From: Enterococcus lactis
GTDB taxonomy: Bacteria > Bacillota > Bacilli > Lactobacillales > Enterococcaceae
Assembly: GCF_015751045.1 (NCBI RefSeq)
Contig: NZ_BNJW01000018.1
Location: 1-64,000 of the forward strand
DNA: 64,000 nucleotides
Direction of reading: 5' to 3'
Positions 52,367 to 60,285 of this stretch are shown here, piece after piece; position 1 is the stretch's first letter; the number at the start of each line of letters is the position of its first letter. A program made the position numbers and the translations under genes. The notes under the pieces were generated by a model. That model saw only the letters and a list, made by a program, of their open reading frames with translations. It ran no database searches and had not been told where the DNA came from.

Positions 52367-53401
52367 TTGAGTATACAAGCAGAGTTACAAAAAATACGTA
52401 AAGAAAAACTTGCATCTTGTTACTTGATCTTAGGAACAGAAAAGTTTCTCCAAGATCAAGTTCGGGCAGAAATAGTTAAAAAAATCAAATTAGAGGGCGA
52501 AGATGATTTAAATTTTTTAAGTTTTGACATGGAAAATGCAAGTTTAGAGGAGGTAGTGGCTGAAGCAGAGACATTGCCGTTTTTCGGAGATCAACGATTA
52601 GTATTTGTGGAGAACCCATATTTTTTAACAGGTGAGAAAGTAAACAACGGGATCGAACAAAATACTGATTTACTGACAGCTTATTTGAAAGAACCACTAG
52701 AATCGACTGTATTAGTATTTTTTGCGCCATATGAAAAGTTGGATGAACGGAAAAAAGTAACGAAACAATTGAAAAAAACAGCAACCATCATCAACGTCCA
52801 ACAGCTGAATGAAAAAGAAGTACGTCAATATCTGATGAATACCTTAGAGAACTCTTCCATCAAAATGGAACGAAACGCCATTGATTTATTCTTGCGGTTG
52901 ACCGACTTAGATTTATCCAAAATGATGAGAGAGTTACAGAAATTAATTCTTTATGGACAAAATCAACAGCAAATCACTGTTCGAGAAGTAGAACAATTAG
53001 TTCCTAAAACATTGGAACATAATATTTTTGACATGACCCAATATATTTTAAAAGGGAAGACAGAACAAGCCTTGCGTTTATATGAAGATTTAGTCATGCA
53101 AGGGGAGGAAACAATCAAAATCAATGCGATTTTACTTTCTCAATTACGTTTGTTTTTACAGACAAAATTTCTTGTAAAGATTGGCTATCAGCAGGCCAAT
53201 ATTGCAGAAACATTAAAAATCCATCCCTACCGTGTAAAACTTGCCATGCAAGAAGTAAGGAAATTCGATGAACAGTTGCTGGTACAATTATTTGATCAAT
53301 TAGTCGAAATGGATTATCAAATCAAAACGGGGCAAATCGAAAAAGAATTAAGTTTTCAACTTTTCGTTTTGCGCACAGGGCAGTTGTTGAGAAATCGATA
53401 G
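52367..53401 (+). CDS. holA: DNA polymerase III, delta subunit
   Basis: The clamp-loader subunit that opens the sliding clamp, about 344 aa. It contains CYLILGTEKFLQDQVR at the N-terminus, a central degenerate AAA+ region (VLVFFAPYEKLDERKK) and the C-terminal collar domain. The start is uncertain: TTG 52367 (giving MSIQAELQKI) has a GGTGAG 4 nt upstream, while TTG 52349 and GTG 52355 are also in frame. Position between comEC and rpsT is typical of Firmicutes. Confidence 0.93.
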   Translation: MSIQAELQKIRKEKLASCYLILGTEKFLQDQVRAEIVKKIKLEGEDDLNFLSFDMENASLEEVVAEAETLPFFGDQRLVFVENPYFLTGEKVNNGIEQNTDLLTAYLKEPLESTVLVFFAPYEKLDERKKVTKQLKKTATIINVQQLNEKEVRQYLMNTLENSSIKMERNAIDLFLRLTDLDLSKMMRELQKLILYGQNQQQITVREVEQLVPKTLEHNIFDMTQYILKGKTEQALRLYEDLVMQGEETIKINAILLSQLRLFLQTKFLVKIGYQQANIAETLKIHPYRVKLAMQEVRKFDEQLLVQLFDQLVEMDYQIKTGQIEKELSFQLFVLRTGQLLRNR

Positions 53402-53412
53402 GAAGAAAGAAG

Positions 53413-53457
53413 AAGCCAAAAGCATGCAAGAATACCGGTTGCTTTTGGCTTTTTTTG
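53413..53457 (+). terminator. Terminator after holA
   Basis: AAGCCAAAAGCA (53413-53424) pairs perfectly with TGCTTTTGGCTT (53440-53451), followed by TTTTT. Confidence 0.93.
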
Positions 53458-53462
53458 CCAAA

Positions 53463-53487
53463 TAAAAAAACCGGCCGAAGCCGATTC
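53463..53487 (-). terminator. Terminator of rpsT
   Basis: On the minus strand a GC-rich stem (53480-53486 with 53469-53475) with a TTCG-type loop is followed by a T tract. It lies directly behind the rpsT stop. Confidence 0.85.
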
Positions 53488-53489
53488 TT

Positions 53490-53744
53490 TTACTTAGCGA
53501 TTTTTTTGCTTAAACGAGATTTGTCGCGGTTAGCTTTGTTTTTGTGGATTAGACCTTTTGATTCAGCCATATCAATAGCTTTAACAGCTTCTTTATATAA
53601 CGCATCTACGTTGTCAGCACCTGAAGCTACAGCATCTTCAAATTTTTTGATTGCAGTACGCATAGCGCTTGTTTGAGATGAATTTTTCACATTAGCGTTT
53701 TCGCTTGTACGAACACGTTTGATTGCAGATTCAATGTTTGGCAT
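53490..53744 (-). CDS. rpsT: 30S ribosomal protein S20
   Basis: A basic, helical protein of 84 aa that binds the 5' and 3' minor domains of 16S rRNA early in 30S assembly. The sequence [15 protein letters not shown], the [11 protein letters not shown] middle and the lysine-rich tail are typical. ATG at 53744 follows GGAGGTG at good spacing; the GTG at 53753 overlaps that site. It has a near-ideal promoter and a terminator, as expected for a strongly expressed single gene. Confidence 0.97.
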   Translation of the reverse strand: MPNIESAIKRVRTSENANVKNSSQTSAMRTAIKKFEDAVASGADNVDALYKEAVKAIDMAESKGLIHKNKANRDKSRLSKKIAK

Positions 53745-53804
53745 TAGTTTCACCTCCGATAACTTAAGTTCTTACGCGTGTGACCGCATAATTCAACATT
53801 CATT

Positions 53805-53833
53805 ATTATACCTAAAGGCAGCGCGCTTTGCAA
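53805..53833 (-). promoter_or_regulatory. Promoter of rpsT
   Basis: On the minus strand TTGCAA (53828-53833) and TATAAT (53805-53810) are spaced by 17 nt. The leader is about 55 nt. Confidence 0.87.
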
Positions 53834-53910
53834 TATGAACATGACAAGTTTTTTTCCTTAACAGTCTTTTATTTAAACTTTTTTATCAGTAAAAACAGAT
53901 AAATCAAGCT

Positions 53911-53951
53911 GAAAAAATCAAAAAGACGCTATTGTGGGAGGCAATAGCGTC
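53911..53951 (-). terminator. Leftward terminator in the gap before rpsT
   Basis: GACGCTATTG (53925-53934) pairs perfectly with CAATAGCGTC (53942-53951). On the minus strand it is followed by a T-rich run. It ends transcripts from the unknown gene at 54144, whose 3' untranslated region would be almost 200 nt. The rest of the 53834-54143 gap is AT-rich with a GGGA/TCCC hairpin near 54061 and no gene. Confidence 0.8.
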
Positions 53952-54143
53952 AAACCAAACTAGATTTTTATTTATCTATTTAAACAAAGATTGAATGGGA
54001 ATGTTTGGTACTAAGTCATTATATAACAAAGAGAACCGTTTGCAAAGTTTTTTTTGAAAAGGGATACGATTCCCTGTTGTTCTTTGTTTTTCTATTAAGA
54101 AACTGCAGTTATTTTATAACCAGTCACCTTTGATCGGTAAAGG

Positions 54144-54497
54144 TTATTCTGGTGTACCGATTATTTTAATGTATTCATCAATATTTTTTATCAACATTTT
54201 TTTAATGACTAACTGATTCCGACGGTTCCATTTGCCACTTACTTCCAGTACATATTTATTTAGTGGCAAACGTAAGATGTACTTTGCCAAATAGCGATCT
54301 TTAAGCAGGCCATTGATCACACGGTCCTCAAGCTGCAAGTTGATTCCAGTCAGCATCATTGGCTGTTCTTGTAAAACATACGTATCAATTAAAAGACCTT
54401 CAAAAGTTTCCACAAGCGTCTTCCTTTCTTTCCAAAGTAACCTGAGAACAGGTACTGTTTCTTCCATTTTGATATTCGTTAAAGTGGATGCAATCAT
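54144..54497 (-). CDS. Unknown protein, about 117 aa
   Basis: I do not recognise this protein. It is soluble and basic with alternating hydrophobic stretches (LLIDTYVLQEQPMMLTGINL in the middle, KKMLIKNIDEYIKIIG at the end) and no signal peptide or membrane segment. ATG 54497 has AGAAGG only 1 nt upstream, a poor spacing; ATG 54467 is an alternative. The frame is open further upstream but that overlaps the promoter at 54522-54550. A nested hairpin (54119-54153) covers its stop codon. Confidence 0.65.
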   Translation of the reverse strand: MIASTLTNIKMEETVPVLRLLWKERKTLVETFEGLLIDTYVLQEQPMMLTGINLQLEDRVINGLLKDRYLAKYILRLPLNKYVLEVSGKWNRRNQLVIKKMLIKNIDEYIKIIGTPE

Positions 54498-54521
54498 ACC
54501 TTCTTTTGTCCACTGTAATCT

Positions 54522-54550
54522 AGTATAACAAAAAAGAGGAGAAGAGCCAA
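54522..54550 (-). promoter_or_regulatory. Promoter of the unknown gene at 54144
   Basis: On the minus strand TTGGCT (54545-54550) and TATACT (54522-54527) are spaced by 17 nt. The leader to ATG 54497 is under 20 nt. Confidence 0.7.
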
Positions 54551-54604
54551 AAAGAAAAAAGTGCATCGATTTCAATAGGAAGTCTCATTCGCTCGGTCAT
54601 TGTT

Positions 54605-54631
54605 TAAAAAAAGCTCCTGCATCGCAGGAGC
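54605..54631 (-). terminator. Terminator after the small membrane protein gene
   Basis: GCTCCTGC (54613-54620) pairs perfectly with GCAGGAGC (54624-54631); on the minus strand a TTTTTTT run follows. Confidence 0.9.
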
Positions 54632-54654
54632 ATCCCCTATATCATTCTAATAGG

Positions 54655-54786
54655 TCAATCAAAAGCAGTATCTAACACATTTTGTATCAAATCAGGAAAT
54701 AAAAGATAAGCTAATCCCAGAATCAAAAGTACCGCTAAAAGAAACCAGCCAATTGTTCCTATGAAATACTTCAATTTTTCGAACAT
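54655..54786 (-). CDS. Small membrane protein, 43 aa, unknown function
   Basis: A short gene easily missed by length cut-offs. GAGGTG lies 6 nt before ATG 54786, and the stop is followed by a perfect terminator. The peptide starts MFEKLKYF, has one hydrophobic segment (about residues 8-31, with GWFLLAVLLILGLAYLLF) and a short acidic end (DLIQNVLDTAFD). This suggests a single-pass membrane protein with the N-terminus inside. It lies 80 nt behind the UPF0756 gene, with an extended -10 (TGA-TATACT) in between, so it may be transcribed alone or with that gene. No family is recognised. Confidence 0.72.
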   Translation of the reverse strand: MFEKLKYFIGTIGWFLLAVLLILGLAYLLFPDLIQNVLDTAFD

Positions 54787-54866
54787 TGTATCACCTCGTT
54801 GTCAGTATATCACGGATCAGTAAATTGGGGGTGTTAAGAATCTCCTAAAAATAGGCAAAATTTGAT

Positions 54867-55322
54867 CTATTTTCCTAAAGCAAATACTTGTAAGATACAG
54901 TAAGTAATGCCAGAAGCAATGACTGGTCCGGCGGCGATTCCTCTTAAGAAGACAACTCCTAAAATCGTGCCAAAAACAAGCGCAACAGTGATTTGCGGAT
55001 CAGAAGCAATCAATCCTACGCCCTTGGAAGATAAGACAGCCACTAGCCCACCGCAAAAAACAGCTACCCAGCCGATAGGGGATTTAAAGGCTTCTAATAA
55101 ATCACGTAGACCGATTTCTCCTGTTGCGATAGGGATCAGAATCGCTGCAGTGATGATCGTCACACCAATATTGATTCCTTTGCCTTGAAGCCAAGGGAAA
55201 AAGGAACGGGAGGCTGGTACGAGCTTCATAATCAGCACAAAAGCTGCCGCTATCATTAGACTTTGATTCTTAGCTAAAATTGCTACAAGTAAAATAATAC
55301 CTAAAAAAAGCCAACTTTCCAT
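54867..55322 (-). CDS. UPF0756 (DUF441) membrane protein
   Basis: An integral membrane protein of 151 aa with four to five hydrophobic segments. Family features are SWLFLGIILLVAILAKNQ at the start, FPWLQGKGINIGVTIITAA and FLRGIAAGPVIASGITY near the end. No function is established. I chose ATG 55322 because GTGAGGA lies about 8 nt upstream. A promoter (TTGCAA 55373-55378, 16 nt, TATGAT 55351-55356 on the minus strand) precedes it, so it need not depend on the upstream ATPase gene. Confidence 0.9.
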   Translation of the reverse strand: MESWLFLGIILLVAILAKNQSLMIAAAFVLIMKLVPASRSFFPWLQGKGINIGVTIITAAILIPIATGEIGLRDLLEAFKSPIGWVAVFCGGLVAVLSSKGVGLIASDPQITVALVFGTILGVVFLRGIAAGPVIASGITYCILQVFALGK

Positions 55323-55455
55323 GAAATAATTCCTCACTTTCTTCGAAACAATCATAACATGTTTTTAGAAAGTTGCAAAAGCAGGAATTTATCCTTCGAA
55401 ATCTATTCATACGCTGATCTTTTCATAAAATAAACAAAATCATAAAAAACTTCAC

Positions 55456-57384
55456 TTATTTGGCAGAAGACAGCCGTGCTTGGTATAGTGGACAAGGCTT
55501 ACATTTTTTTGAAGAATCAGAAAGAGCAGGTAAAGGTCTTAGTAAGCGCAAGCCATTCAGAATAACCAATATCGTGCTTCCTTCGTGTCCTACTACTCCA
55601 AGAGGTAGATTTAAAAATTGCAAGAAGTTAGAAGCAATCAACAAGAGAATAACAAGAACCGAAAAAATGATATTTTGTTTGATGATCCGCCGCATTTTTA
55701 AAGATAGCCGATGACTGTAGACGAATTTATCTAAGTCATTTTTCATTAAGACGATGTCTGCGATATCCATTGCGGCGTCTGTTCCTTGTCCCATAGCGAT
55801 ACCTAATGAAGCAGCTGCTAAAGCAGGCGCATCATTGACTCCATCACCAACCATCGCATTTACTTGGTAACGTTCATTTTCTTTTTTGACTAGTTGTGTT
55901 TTTTCTTCCGGAGTACAGCTTGCATAGTAATGTTCGATTCCTACTTGTTCAGCAATAGCCTTTGCTGTGCCAGAATGGTCGCCAGTTATCATACTTGTAT
56001 GGATGTTTTGGGATTTAAAGTAGGAAATCACCTGTTGGGCATTTGCTTTTGGAATATCCAACAGACCTAAAACAGCGATTAACTGTTGATCTTTAGAAAG
56101 ATAGATTACAGTTTTTCCTTGATTTTCTAAACGTTCGATCATTTCCTCAATCTCTTTGCTGATTCTCATCGTCTCAGGATCATATGCGTGTTTGCCAACT
56201 TTCCATTGCGCCCCTAAATAGGTAGTTTGTAATCCAAAACCAGTAATTTCTTCTATTGATAGGCATTGGATTGCTTCGGGTATTGTGCAATCGAAATATT
56301 GTAAAATCGCATGAGCAAGAGGGTGTGTCGTTTTTTGTTCCATAGCAACAAGAAGTTGTTGTGCCAAATCCTTCTCATCAAAGAAAAAGCTGTCAGTCAC
56401 AACTGGTTTTCCTTTAGTGAGTGTTCCAGTTTTATCAAAGGCAATCGCTTTTAATTCAGAAAGCTTCTCTAAATGGATCCCGCCTTTGATTAGAATCCCA
56501 TTTTTTGCAGAATTTGAAAGAGCAGCTAGAGAAGCAGGAGTAGCAGATGCGACAAGCGCACAAGGAGAAGCCACGACTAATAATACCATTCCTCGATAAA
56601 AGCTTTCATCCCAACTCCAACCTAAGAAAAAGTGGGGGAGAAGGATCATTAGAGTCACAGCAAGCAAAATCAATTTTACATAATTGTTTTCGATCCGTTC
56701 GATAAATGAAGCTGTTTGAGTTGGCGTATTCTGCGCTTCTTCCACTAATTGGATGATCTTAGCAAAGACAGTTTCGGCACTCGTTTTTGTTACTCGAATC
56801 GTAATGGGATTTCCTTTATTCAGCGTTCCTGCAAACATCTCATCTCCTAAATATTTTTCTACAGGTACAGATTCACCGCTTAATGCAGACTCATCGATCG
56901 TTGCCTGTGTGCTTTCTAAACAACCGTCGATCGGAACAGCCGCTCCTTTAGCGACGAACACCAAGTCATCCACCTTTAATTGCGAAACATCTACTTCTTG
57001 CATTTGTCCGTTTTCTTTTAGTAACTGAGCTTTTTGTGGCTGAAGATTCATCAAAGCGGTAATTTCTTTTTGACTTTTATTGGTCGTGTATTCCTCTAAT
57101 GCACCGCTTAAACAAAAGATGAACGTCAACATTGCTCCCTCAAAGTAATTACCAATCAAATAGGCACCAATAGCGGCTAAAGCCATCAATAAGTCCACAT
57201 TCAGTGTTCGGTCATTCCACAATTCTTTCAAGCCTTCCGATGTTTGTTTGTATCCACCGATGATAATAGCGCTGATATAAAAAAGCGGGGTGATGGTGAG
57301 AGAGAATCGGTCGAAAATAAAACCGGCAATCATAAATAAAAGACAGCCAATTGTTGCTGTAAAAGCTTTTTTCTGATTAGTCAT
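55456..57384 (-). CDS. P1B-4-type metal-exporting ATPase (SPC motif)
   Basis: A heavy-metal P-type ATPase of 642 aa without an N-terminal metal-binding domain. It has the membrane-metal motif SPC (residues 273-275), the phosphorylation Asp317 in DKTGTLTKG, the SGES loop, GDGVNDAPAL and a C-terminal membrane HEGST motif. SPC plus HEG(S/G)T defines the P1B-4 class, whose members export Fe(II), Co(II) or related ions; B. subtilis PfeT is the model and is controlled by PerR and Fur. Two Fur-family-like operators upstream support an iron or oxidative-stress role. Zinc or cobalt export is the alternative. ATG 57384 follows AGGAGG. Confidence 0.92.
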   Translation of the reverse strand: MTNQKKAFTATIGCLLFMIAGFIFDRFSLTITPLFYISAIIIGGYKQTSEGLKELWNDRTLNVDLLMALAAIGAYLIGNYFEGAMLTFIFCLSGALEEYTTNKSQKEITALMNLQPQKAQLLKENGQMQEVDVSQLKVDDLVFVAKGAAVPIDGCLESTQATIDESALSGESVPVEKYLGDEMFAGTLNKGNPITIRVTKTSAETVFAKIIQLVEEAQNTPTQTASFIERIENNYVKLILLAVTLMILLPHFFLGWSWDESFYRGMVLLVVASPCALVASATPASLAALSNSAKNGILIKGGIHLEKLSELKAIAFDKTGTLTKGKPVVTDSFFFDEKDLAQQLLVAMEQKTTHPLAHAILQYFDCTIPEAIQCLSIEEITGFGLQTTYLGAQWKVGKHAYDPETMRISKEIEEMIERLENQGKTVIYLSKDQQLIAVLGLLDIPKANAQQVISYFKSQNIHTSMITGDHSGTAKAIAEQVGIEHYYASCTPEEKTQLVKKENERYQVNAMVGDGVNDAPALAAASLGIAMGQGTDAAMDIADIVLMKNDLDKFVYSHRLSLKMRRIIKQNIIFSVLVILLLIASNFLQFLNLPLGVVGHEGSTILVILNGLRLLRPLPALSDSSKKCKPCPLYQARLSSAK

Positions 57385-57460
57385 CGTTATCAGTCCTCCT
57401 TGTCAAAACAAGGATAGCATAATAAAAATGTAATTGATAATAAAAACAGCTAAATGAGAA

Positions 57461-57475
57461 CGATAATAGTTATCA
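57461..57475 (-). promoter_or_regulatory. Fur-like operator upstream of the metal ATPase
   Basis: CGATAATAGTTATCA matches the Fur core TGATAATNATTATCA at 12 of 14 defined positions. It lies about 80 nt before the ATPase start. Confidence 0.6.
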
Positions 57476-57508
57476 TTTGACTATGGAGCTCGATGGAGTT
57501 TTTATTAT

Positions 57509-57523
57509 TTATAATAATTATCA
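57509..57523 (-). promoter_or_regulatory. PerR-like operator upstream of the metal ATPase
   Basis: TTATAATAATTATCA matches the PerR consensus TTATAATNATTATAA at all but one defined position. AT-rich DNA gives chance matches, but its place next to the Fur-like site and a P1B-4 ATPase is telling. Confidence 0.62.
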
Positions 57524-57537
57524 TTAAATAAAATAAA

Positions 57538-57581
57538 AAAACGGAACATTTCTCATACAAGAGAAGTGTTCCGTTTTTTCT
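57538..57581. terminator. Terminator of uppP
   Basis: A 14-bp stem with one wobble (57541-57554 with 57561-57574) flanked by A and T runs. The plus-strand T tail reaches the uppP stop codon; on the minus strand the A run on the other side becomes the T tail that ends uppP. Confidence 0.85.
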
Positions 57582-58414
57582 TACATTGCAATAAACCAAT
57601 AACCAATTAAAATGATACCAAGGATAATACGATACCAGCCAAAAGCGGTAAAGTCGTTTTTCTTCAAATAACTTAATAAGAATTTAATAGCTAAGACAGA
57701 AACCACAAAAGATACGAATGTTCCTACAAGAAGAACAACAGTTTCTTCCATTTTGAATGAGTTCCCTTCAGCTAAATATTTGACGATCTTCAAGCCGCTT
57801 GCGCCAAACATGACAGGAATCCCTAAGAAAAATGAGAATTCTGTAGCGACAAAACGCGAAGCGCCAATCAAGATAGCTCCTAGGATCGTTGCACCAGAAC
57901 GAGATGTTCCGGGAACAAGTGCCAAGACTTGGAATAACCCAACAAGAAGAGCTGCTTGGTACGTAAAGTCATTCAGCGAAGTCCAACGAGGTGTTTTGTT
58001 TTTGTTACGTTTTTCGACAATAATAAAGGCAATACCGTAAACAATCAAAACAATGGCAACGGGTAAGAACTTGTGGAAATTTGCTTCTAACCAATCATCC
58101 AAAGGCAAACCAATGATGATGGCTGGTATACAAGCAACGATCACTTTAAACCAAAGTGTCCAAGTATCTTTTTTTTCTATCGTTGATTTACTTGGAGAAA
58201 AGGGGTTTAATTTGTGAAAATAAAGAACGACGACAGCTAAGATCGCCCCTAATTGGATAACGACATTGAACATCGACATAAACTGTGAACTGGCATCCAG
58301 TTTGATGAATTCATCTGCTAGGATCAGATGACCAGTACTACTGATGGGCAGCCATTCCGTTATTCCTTCAATAATACCGAGAATCACTGCTTTGATAATA
58401 TTTGCAAAAAACAT
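57581..58414 (-). CDS. uppP: Undecaprenyl-diphosphatase (bacitracin resistance protein)
   Basis: An integral membrane enzyme of 277 aa that turns undecaprenyl diphosphate into the monophosphate carrier for cell-wall synthesis. The two family motifs are clear: [17 protein letters not shown] near the N-terminus and [10 protein letters not shown] in the middle. Higher levels raise bacitracin tolerance in other bacteria. ATG 58414 follows GGAAGGAA; the longer upstream frame lacks a site. It has its own promoter at 58449. Confidence 0.95.
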   Translation of the reverse strand: MFFANIIKAVILGIIEGITEWLPISSTGHLILADEFIKLDASSQFMSMFNVVIQLGAILAVVVLYFHKLNPFSPSKSTIEKKDTWTLWFKVIVACIPAIIIGLPLDDWLEANFHKFLPVAIVLIVYGIAFIIVEKRNKNKTPRWTSLNDFTYQAALLVGLFQVLALVPGTSRSGATILGAILIGASRFVATEFSFFLGIPVMFGASGLKIVKYLAEGNSFKMEETVVLLVGTFVSFVVSVLAIKFLLSYLKKNDFTAFGWYRIILGIILIGYWFIAM

Positions 58415-58448
58415 AAATTCCTTCCTTCCCAATTAAGATACATCTTAT

Positions 58449-58477
58449 AGTATACCGTTATTTTTTGATAAACCCAA
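58449..58477 (-). promoter_or_regulatory. Promoter of uppP
   Basis: On the minus strand TTGGGT (58472-58477) and TATACT (58449-58454) are spaced by 17 nt. Confidence 0.72.
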
Positions 58478-58530
58478 TCTGTTTTTTAATATTAAGAAAA
58501 ACTTGAGAAATGAAGCAGATAAGAATACGA

Positions 58531-58571
58531 AGAGAAAAAAAGAAGACAAAGCCCTCGTTCAGACTTTGCCT
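58531..58571 (-). terminator. Terminator after the histidine phosphatase gene
   Basis: On the minus strand AGGCAAAG (58571-58564) pairs with CTTTGTCT (58551-58544) with one mismatch, followed by a T-rich run. Confidence 0.78.
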
Positions 58572-58605
58572 TTTATGATTCTCTGTTAAAAATTAAAATA
58601 TCCCA

Positions 58606-59310
58606 TCATAAAAACGAGTCTCGACTATGTGCTTTCCCGTTTTCGATATAAGACGTATCGTTGATACCATGGATAGAAAATCGACCGTTTGCATAAGTAA
58701 CCTTTGTTACACTGCCATTTAAAAGACCAGCACGAACAGGCTGTTTAGGATCAATCAGATTAAGCAAGAAGGCAATCGTCAAACCATGTGATACGACTAA
58801 AACATTTCCGCCGCCGTTTTTTTCGCAGTGATGGGCGATATCTTCAAATCCTGTCCACACACGATCTCGCAATGTTTCATAAGTTTCTGCCCATCCAGCC
58901 GTATCCAAGTTGTATACAGCATTGGCAATTTGTTCAAAAGAAACTTCTGTGGTAAACATCTCATCATAGGTTTTAAAATTCAATACGCGAGGGATCACAC
59001 CCCACATTTCCATGTCATAGCCACCTTCAAGAGACCCAAAGCACCATTCTCTGATCCGTTTCTCGATAAAATAAGGAATTTCTTTTCCCTTAGAATGTTC
59101 TCCTAGAATAATACGGGCAGTTTCGATCGCCCGACCACTGTCACTAGAATAAGCAAAAGAAAAGTCGACATCTTTTAACCCGCGCCCTAAATAATGGATG
59201 CCTTCTTGTCCTTGTTTTGTGAGTGGCGTATCACACCAGCCTTGTACGCGTTCGATTGTATTGAACATCGTTTTTCCATGCCGTACGATATAAAGTGTAG
59301 TTTCTGTCAT
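58606..59310 (-). CDS. Histidine phosphatase / phosphoglycerate mutase family protein
   Basis: A 234-aa member of the histidine phosphatase superfamily. The phospho-acceptor motif is LYIVRHGKTMFN and the second His lies in VLVVSHGLTIAF. Such proteins act on sugar phosphates, nucleotides or cell-wall precursors; the sequence does not decide, and it is not the classical dPGM length. ATG 59310 follows AGGAGG. It lies 23 nt behind the MBL-fold hydrolase gene and is probably co-transcribed with it. Confidence 0.9.
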   Translation of the reverse strand: MTETTLYIVRHGKTMFNTIERVQGWCDTPLTKQGQEGIHYLGRGLKDVDFSFAYSSDSGRAIETARIILGEHSKGKEIPYFIEKRIREWCFGSLEGGYDMEMWGVIPRVLNFKTYDEMFTTEVSFEQIANAVYNLDTAGWAETYETLRDRVWTGFEDIAHHCEKNGGGNVLVVSHGLTIAFLLNLIDPKQPVRAGLLNGSVTKVTYANGRFSIHGINDTSYIENGKAHSRDSFL

Positions 59311-59333
59311 TTTATTCTCCTCCTAAATCATTT

Positions 59334-59960
59334 TTAACGATTGAAAAAAGGATTTGTCCTTTTTTCCTGTTCAATCGTTGTTGCATCACCATGTCCTGGA
59401 TAGACTGCAAATTCATCAGGTAAAACAAACAGCTGGGTCCGAATACTGTGAAGTAATTGTTCTAAATTCCCTGTATACAGATCGGTTCTACCGATACTTC
59501 CTCTAAATAGGGCGTCGCCAGAAACGACAAAATCATCAAAAATAAAGCTAACGCTTCCGATGGAGTGTCCTGGAGTAGGGACTACACGAAAAGACATGTT
59601 CCCTAAAGTATAAGTTTTCATTTCAAATTCATATTCTGCAGGCGAGACAATAATATCAGCAATATCATCATGTCGTCCGAGTCCAGAAAGGTTCAAAATC
59701 GGATCACCTAGCCATTTTTGCTCTAGTGGGCTGACATACACTGGGATTTGATAATATGCGCGTAAAGGTTCTACTGCACCGATATGATCGTAGTGGGTAT
59801 GGGTAAGCAAAATCGCTACCGGCTGTTGGTTTGTTTTTTTGATTTCTTGTTTGATTCGTTCTGCATCTTCTCCAGGGTCAATGATCAAAAGTGCTTCTTC
59901 GTTGTAGACCAAATAACAGTTTTCTTCAATCATTCCTGTTTTTAATCTTTCGATATGCAT
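59334..59960 (-). CDS. MBL-fold metallohydrolase (glyoxalase II-like)
   Basis: A metallo-beta-lactamase-fold hydrolase of 208 aa. The metal motif is LTHTHYDHIGA (HxHxDH), with further ligands in TPGHSIGSVSF, VVSGDALF and VYPGHG. It resembles the short YqgX/GloB-like hydrolases of Firmicutes, which act on thioesters such as acyl-bacillithiol or similar; the substrate is not settled. I chose ATG 59960 (7 nt after AAGGAGG). Promoter at 60001-60029. First gene of a two-gene unit. Confidence 0.9.
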   Translation of the reverse strand: MHIERLKTGMIEENCYLVYNEEALLIIDPGEDAERIKQEIKKTNQQPVAILLTHTHYDHIGAVEPLRAYYQIPVYVSPLEQKWLGDPILNLSGLGRHDDIADIIVSPAEYEFEMKTYTLGNMSFRVVPTPGHSIGSVSFIFDDFVVSGDALFRGSIGRTDLYTGNLEQLLHSIRTQLFVLPDEFAVYPGHGDATTIEQEKRTNPFFNR

Positions 59961-60000
59961 GTGCATTCCTCCTTGATAGCCAAAACTTCTTTCATCCATT

Positions 60001-60029
60001 AGTATAACGCATTCATTGCTAGGAAACAA
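60001..60029 (-). promoter_or_regulatory. Promoter of the MBL hydrolase unit
   Basis: On the minus strand TTGTTT (60024-60029) and TATACT (60001-60006) are spaced by 17 nt. The gap from here to 60216 is AT-rich and contains only a weak CCCTG/CAGCGGG hairpin followed by T residues (about 60184-60212). Confidence 0.7.
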
Positions 60030-60216
60030 AAACAGGTACTTATTTCTCTTTACTTATCTGAATTATCAGACTATATGAAAAGTATTTGGATATTCTAAAG
60101 AGAAGGAAAGTAAGTTTTCATAGCATTTTAATATGTCCTTGTTACATTAGACTCATCCAAAAATCCAAATTCTATATCCTATATCCCTGCCTAATCAGCG
60201 GGGTGTTTTTTTATGC

Positions 60217-60244
60217 TTGAAAAGAGAGCTCTTTTTGCTAAACT
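60217..60244 (+). promoter_or_regulatory. Promoter of the nuclease-helicase gene
   Basis: TTGAAA (60217-60222) and TAAACT (60239-60244) are spaced by 16 nt, giving a leader of about 35 nt. Confidence 0.6.
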
Positions 60245-60285
60245 AGGCTTTTTCAGGTAATCTTAGAGAGAAAGAGGTGGTGGAA

